Shown: positions 60,046 through 64,000 of the stretch, one piece after another | Numbering within the stretch: position 1 is the stretch's first letter | How the letters are laid out: each line of letters opens with the position of its first letter | From: JAXMAF01 sp046350555 | GTDB lineage: Bacteria > Planctomycetota > Phycisphaerae > Phycisphaerales > SM1A02 | Direction: 5' to 3' | Assembly: GCA_046350555.1 (NCBI GenBank) | Contig: JAXMAF010000023.1 | Coordinates: 18,074 to 82,073, forward strand | Length of the DNA stretch: 64,000 nucleotides | The notes under the pieces: model-generated | Seen by the model: the letters and a program-made list of their open reading frames with translations, nothing else | What the model was told of the DNA's origin: nothing | Database searches by the model: none | Translations under genes and position numbers: made by a program

Positions 60046-62875
60046 CGGCGCACCTCCGCGGTGGATCCCGTTGGCGCTGCCGCGGGCGCCGATCCGGCGT
60101 CCCGCGACGGCGCGCCCTTGGGCCTCATCGGAACCGCGCTTGTCGGTGCACCGCCGGCGCCAGTGCCGGCCTCGGGCTGTTCCGGCGCCGGCGCAAGCGG
60201 GATCTTCGCGTCGAGCTCGCGCAGCCTCTCGGCCCACGGCGACGGTCCGTAGTCCGGGTGCATCGCCTTGAGCTGGTCCATGACCTGCCGCGCCCGAGCG
60301 ATGTCCGTGTCGCGGAGGATCGCAAGCTGCCGGCACTTCGCCTCGTACCACTCCGGTGAACCGACCGGCGTTCCCGCGAGCAGCGTGCGCAGCCGATCGA
60401 GCGCCTTCGCCGGCTGTCCGAGTCCCTGGGCCACCTGGGCGCCCAGGCGCAGCGCCGTGGCGTCCGTCGGTCGGATCTCGAGCAGGGTTTCGAGCCGCTC
60501 CGCGGCGCGCTGCCCGGTGGCGGCGTCATGGGTGGTCGCCCACCAGCGGGCGCCGGCCTCCGCGACGGCGGCGAGCGTGGCGAGCATCGCCGGCGATTGG
60601 AGTTCGGCGCGGCGGCCCTTCGCGTCGGGATTCGCCTCCGCCTCGGAGAGCACGCGCGAGCCCCACTCGACCACGGGCGAAAGCCGCGTCGCGTCGTCAA
60701 GCCCCGCCTGACCGGCGCTGCGCCACCGCTCGAGGGCGTCGCGGAACATGGCGCGCTCGACGGCGCGCCGCCACGTCGCATCGGGCGCCTGCGCGACCAG
60801 CCCGCGCGCCACGCGCTCCGCGTCGGCCGTCTCGCCCGAGGCCAGGTGAACCTGGAGCCGTCGAAACGCCAGCTCCGGCGCAATCGGCGCCAGATCGACC
60901 CAGCCCGCGGCGCCGGCTTGCGCGAGCTCGTCCAGCCTCGTTCGCGCCAGCTCGTGGCGGTCCACGCCGGGCTCGAGCGCCGCCTCGAGCGTCTGCCGAA
61001 CTCGAAGCAGGTGCGCCTCGCGCCCGGCGGAGTCCATCTCGGCGAGACGACCTCCTTCGGCGTCGAGCATCGGCGCGGTGGTGGCGAGCAGGCGACGCGC
61101 GAGCGCATCGCGCTCGGCGCCCTTGGCGGCGCGGAAGAGCTCGTACAGCACCTGCACGGCCTGCCGTTGCGCGTCGGCATGCGCGTCGCTGTTGGACGGC
61201 ACGGAGAGAAGCTGCTCGGCCAGGTCCATCGTCGGCTGCTCGGCGCCGCGGGCGCGCCGAAGGACCAGGTGCGGCGCGCGCGGGCTCGACGGGTGCTCGG
61301 CGAGGAAACGTCCGACGAGCCCGTCGAGCTGGCTGCGCAGCCGCGCGTCGACATCGGTGGTCGCGCCGGCGCCGCGAAGCCGGTCGAGGCTCACGATGGC
61401 CATCCAGAGCGACTCGGCGGCGTCGTTGCCCTCCTGGCGCGAGGCGGCCTCGGCGAAGGCGTTCGAGGCGTCGACCATGCGTCCTTGGTAATAGCGGCAC
61501 CAGCCGAGCATCGCCTGCGCCGCCGCGGCGGCGGGCGCGTAGCTGGCCGCGTCGGGCTCGCGCAGCGCCGCCTGGAGTTGGCGCGCCGATTCCTCGTACA
61601 GCGCCGACGCCTTCGCATGCTCGCTCGATGGCGTGAGGGGCGTCTCGTTGCCATGCGCGGCCCGGGCGGCGTCGAATCGCTCGACCCCGCGCACGTAGTC
61701 GATCACGAATCCGCCGTCGCGTCCGGGCTCGCCGAGTCCCTCGATGCCGAATCGACGGGCGAGATCGAGCACCTGGGCGAGCTCGCCGCGCGAGGCGAGC
61801 GCCGCGACCGCCGAGCTCGCGAGCCGTCGCGCCGCGGATGCCGACGACACCGACGACGAGCCCGCCGATTGGGATGCCGCCTCGAGACCGCGCGCCGCCG
61901 CCAGCCGCAGCCACGGCAGCGCCGCCGAGGGCGAGGCCGCGATGCGGGCGAGTTCCTCGCGCGCGCGATCCCACTCGCCGGCGTCGAGCAGCACGCTCAG
62001 CCTCCATGCGGGAAGCTCGTCGCGCAGCGCCGCGAACGTGGCGGGGTGCTCGAGCAGCGCCAGCCACTCGATCGCGTTCGAGGAGCGCTGCTGGAGCGCG
62101 CGGCAGAGCGCGACGCCGAGGATCGTCCTCGCGAAGGACTCGACGGCGCGCAGGTCGCTCGAGACGTCGCCCGGCGCGGGATTCGTCGTGCCGGTGTCGA
62201 GCAGCTCGATGAAGGTCGAGTCGGCCTCGCGCACGAGGTCGGCGCGCCCGGCAAGCCATCCGAGGTAGTAGCTCGTCCACGCGGAGAGGAAGCTGGCCTG
62301 CGCCACGAGCCGCTGCTGGCGCTCGACCTCCTCGGCGAGGATCGTCGCCTCGACGCCGCCGGCGCGCGAGAGCCGCCGCTGGAGCGACGTGAGCCCCTGG
62401 GCCACCGTCTTCCTGGCGTCGCGCAGCTCCGGCAGCGTGCGTTCGAGCGTGGCCTGCGCCGCAGTCACCTCCTCCCTCGTGCAGGCGGCAGCGCCACCGT
62501 TCCGCGACCTTGGCGGCGCCGCTGGCTCGCCCCGATCAGCGCGAGGGCGGCTTCGTCCGCGTCTGGCCGGCGACGGCGCCGAGCAGCCTGCGGCTCCGCG
62601 TCGAGATCCGCCATCGTCGCGGCGTCGCCGCCGGCCTCGAGCAACCGGGCGTAGACGCCCGCGAGGCGCGTCGCGAGCTGCTGCTTGCGCTGCGGATCGC
62701 GGTTCGCCTCCATCTGCTCCTCGAGATGCGCGGCCAGCAGCGCGGTGAGGCCGCGCCGCTCGAGCCACGCGGCGACGTCGTCGGCGCACGCCGTCGGCGC
62801 GAACGCCGGCGCCACGGCCGCAGCGACCGCGACGACGAACCGCGCGAGGATGGAGCTAGCGCTTCGCCGGCACAT
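60042..62875 (-). CDS. Periplasmic TPR protein of an Exb/Tol-like operon, frame-broken near its N-terminus
   Basis: MCRRSASSILARFVVAVAAA starts a signal peptide ending near PTACADD. The N-terminal piece (VAAWLERRGLTALLAAHLEE, KQQLATRLAGVYARLLEAGG) is in one frame; between about 62560 and 62470 natural sequence passes through a short piece in the next frame (GAAKVAERWRCRLHE) into a third (VTAAQATLERTLPELRDARK), which continues for about 770 residues to the stop. Both steps skip one base. The body is TPR repeats (ASALYEESARQLQAALREPD, RMVDASNAFAEAASRQEGND). The end is Pro/Ala-rich. It overlaps the ExbD gene upstream by 20 bp. TPR proteins beside ExbBD pairs probably connect the energised complex to envelope partners. 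Confidence 0.78.
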
Positions 62876-63278
62876 ACGTCACCTGCTCGAATCCGGCGTC
62901 GCGACCGGCCTGGAGAGCGCCGGCCGCGAAGCCGACGGTCGCCTTGTCCTGCACGCGCACGAAGAGACCGGCCTCCTTCCGCAACGGACGAAGGGCCTCG
63001 GTCAGCGACGGTCGATCGGCGAAGAGGCGGTCGCCGAGCCGGTAGCGCGGCCCCGCCTCGGTCTGGACCGCCTCGACGACCTGCGGCTGGAAGTCGGATC
63101 GCGAGCCCGAGGCCGCGTCGCGATCCACGCGCAGGTTGGGGCTGAGCCGATCCTCCGGCCGCATCGACGCGGTGGTGATTAGGAAGTACGAGAGCAGCAG
63201 GAACGTGCAATCGATCATGCTCGACATGTTGAGCACGACGCCCTGCTGGCCGCGCCGCTTGCGTGGACGGATGCGCAT
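62856..63278 (-). CDS. ExbD/TolR-family protein, second copy
   Basis: A 140-residue protein. A basic start (MRIRPRKRRGQQGVVLNMSS) leads to one membrane helix with the conserved Asp, MIDCTFLLLSYFLITTAS. The periplasmic part has LSPNLRVDRDAASG, GPRYRLGDRLFADRPSLTEA and LFVRVQDKATVGFAAGALQA. ExbD/TolR subunits work with ExbB/TolQ to turn proton flow into movement at the outer membrane; the Asp carries the proton. Start and stop overlap those of its neighbours, so it is in the operon. Confidence 0.9.
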   Translation of the reverse strand: MRIRPRKRRGQQGVVLNMSSMIDCTFLLLSYFLITTASMRPEDRLSPNLRVDRDAASGSRSDFQPQVVEAVQTEAGPRYRLGDRLFADRPSLTEALRPLRKEAGLFVRVQDKATVGFAAGALQAGRDAGFEQVTYVPAKR

Positions 63279-63760
63279 CAGCGGCCTCCTTCCGGCGCGC
63301 CGCCGGCCGCGCCGGCGCCGCCCGACGCGCCTGCACCGCCCTGCGGGCTCGTCCCGATCCGCACCGCCGCGTAGCCGGCGCGCTCGAGTCGGCGCAGCAC
63401 GTCGTTGAGGAGCTCCGCCTTCGCGTTGCGGTCGGCGCGCACGAGTGGCTGCGGCGTCGCGTCGTCGCGCGGCGCGCGGCGCAGGACGTCCTCGCCGAGT
63501 CGCTCCAGCTCGTCGAGCCCGATCGCCTGTTCCCCGACGATGATCGTGCCGTCGGCCAGCAGGTTGATGATCAACCCGGCCGACTCCGACGTGGTGCGCT
63601 GCTCGCCCTGCTCGCGCGGCAGGTCGATCTCGGCCCGCGATCGATCGGCCATCTGCGCCGTGGTGAGGAAGAAGATCAGGAGCTGGAAGACGATGTCGAT
63701 CATCGGCGTCATGTCGACGCCGAGGGTCCGCTCCCGCTGCCTCGACCCCGCGAAGTTCAT
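63278..63760 (-). CDS. ExbD/TolR-family protein, first copy
   Basis: A 160-residue protein starting MNFAGSRQRERTLGVDMTPM, with the membrane helix PMIDIVFQLLIFFLTTAQ carrying the proton-binding Asp. The periplasmic domain has AEIDLPREQGEQRTTSESAG, LIINLLADGTIIVGEQAIGL and VRADRNAKAELLNDVLRRLE, the normal ExbD pattern. A Gly/Ala-rich tail ends it. ATG overlaps the stop of the ExbB gene (ATGA) and the stop overlaps the next start (TGATG). Two ExbD genes after one ExbB is common in planctomycetes. Confidence 0.92.
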   Translation of the reverse strand: MNFAGSRQRERTLGVDMTPMIDIVFQLLIFFLTTAQMADRSRAEIDLPREQGEQRTTSESAGLIINLLADGTIIVGEQAIGLDELERLGEDVLRRAPRDDATPQPLVRADRNAKAELLNDVLRRLERAGYAAVRIGTSPQGGAGASGGAGAAGGAPEGGR

Positions 63761-64000
63761 GCGGGCCCCCGCCCCGCGCCGACCGGCGGCGCGCCGGCGG
63801 GTCGTCCCGCCGCCGACGCCGGCGACGCCTCCAGGAGGATCGCGAGCCGCTCGATGGTCGAGGCCGCCTCGGCCGCCATCGCGTCGATGCGGTTGCGGAA
63901 GAAGGTGAAGAGCGCCACGCACGGAATCGCCACGACGAGCCCCTGAAGCGTGGTGATCAGCGCCAGCGAGATGTTCCCCGCGAGGTCCTCGTAATAGGTG
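63757..64000 (-). CDS. C-terminal part of an ExbB/TolQ/MotA-family proton channel protein, cut by the window edge
   Basis: The last 80 codons are present: YYEDLAGNISLALITTLQGL, VVAIPCVALFTFFRNRIDAM and AAEAASTIERLAILLEA, then a Gly/Ala/Pro-rich tail. The segment with NISLALITTLQGLVVAIP is the third membrane helix region of MotA/TolQ/ExbB, where a conserved Thr lines the proton path. The gene begins beyond the window. It is the first visible gene of the operon that runs down to 55497. Confidence 0.9.
   Translation of the reverse strand, partial: TYYEDLAGNISLALITTLQGLVVAIPCVALFTFFRNRIDAMAAEAASTIERLAILLEASPASAAGRPAGAPPVGAGRGPA

Noticed and set aside
1..64000. tRNA and rRNA genes, riboswitches
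   Set aside because: Reading the gaps on both strands I found no cloverleaf, rRNA stretch or known riboswitch core. A covariance search would be needed to exclude short ones.

Overview
The window is about 64 kb of very GC-rich bacterial DNA from a planctomycete, most likely of the class Phycisphaerae or close to it. Two large secreted proteins (15209-17995 and 49908-52211) end in dockerin-like tails such as NGDGLVNGADLGILLGAW, and many small secreted or lipoprotein families look planctomycetal. Housekeeping genes are scattered rather than grouped: mraZ, csrA, aroB, rpiB, aspS, purD, nadK, serS, a leucyl aminopeptidase and a thioredoxin reductase. The class assignment is inference from these signatures; there is no rRNA in the window.

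Layout. 1-2782: a truncated membrane protein resembling M48 peptidases, a lipoprotein and a NifU-domain protein. 2783-4860: a 112-bp tandem array, csrA, a two-way terminator, a run of hairpins with GGA loops on the opposite strand (candidate CsrA-binding RNA), a mobile repeat, and solitary mraZ with a four-unit MraZ box array. 5143-13471: enzymes (flavin reductase-like, amidohydrolase, glycosyltransferase, M19 dipeptidase, AroB) and small envelope proteins. 13550-22758: aminopeptidase, FG-GAP secreted protein, RpiB, low-molecular-weight phosphatase, two unknowns and AspRS. 23064-34300: TrxB-like protein, secreted unknown, PurD, an atypical subtilase, NAD kinase and SerRS. 34475-37563: small envelope genes and a hotspot of nested mobile repeats. 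37564-42791: an HTH protein and a Ser/Thr kinase-ATPase-TPR protein, both with reading-frame breaks. 42789-49253: an island that looks less GC-rich, bounded on the left by a 104-bp palindrome, holding a large P-loop NTPase with a C-terminal nuclease-like domain, an unknown protein with an internal duplication, and an XRE-ImmA/IrrE protein. This is a candidate anti-phage defence locus. 49908-55355: LamG secreted protein, AT-hook protein, response regulator and unknowns. 55497-64000: one tightly overlapping leftward operon of ExbB/TolQ, two ExbD/TolR, a TPR protein, a J-domain-like protein, a membrane protein and a secreted protein.

Two non-coding systems stand out. First, at least 14 copies of a MITE-like element of about 108 bp occur, many flanked by direct TCA or TGA trinucleotides, several sitting exactly on stop codons, and three compound copies in which one element is inserted in another. 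Second, the strand opposite csrA can fold five hairpins whose loops read ANGGAN, the signature of CsrA-sequestering RNAs.

Several long genes carry single-base frame breaks that almost all shift in the same direction. These could be assembly insertions or real decay, so coordinates of those genes are given for the whole inferred gene.
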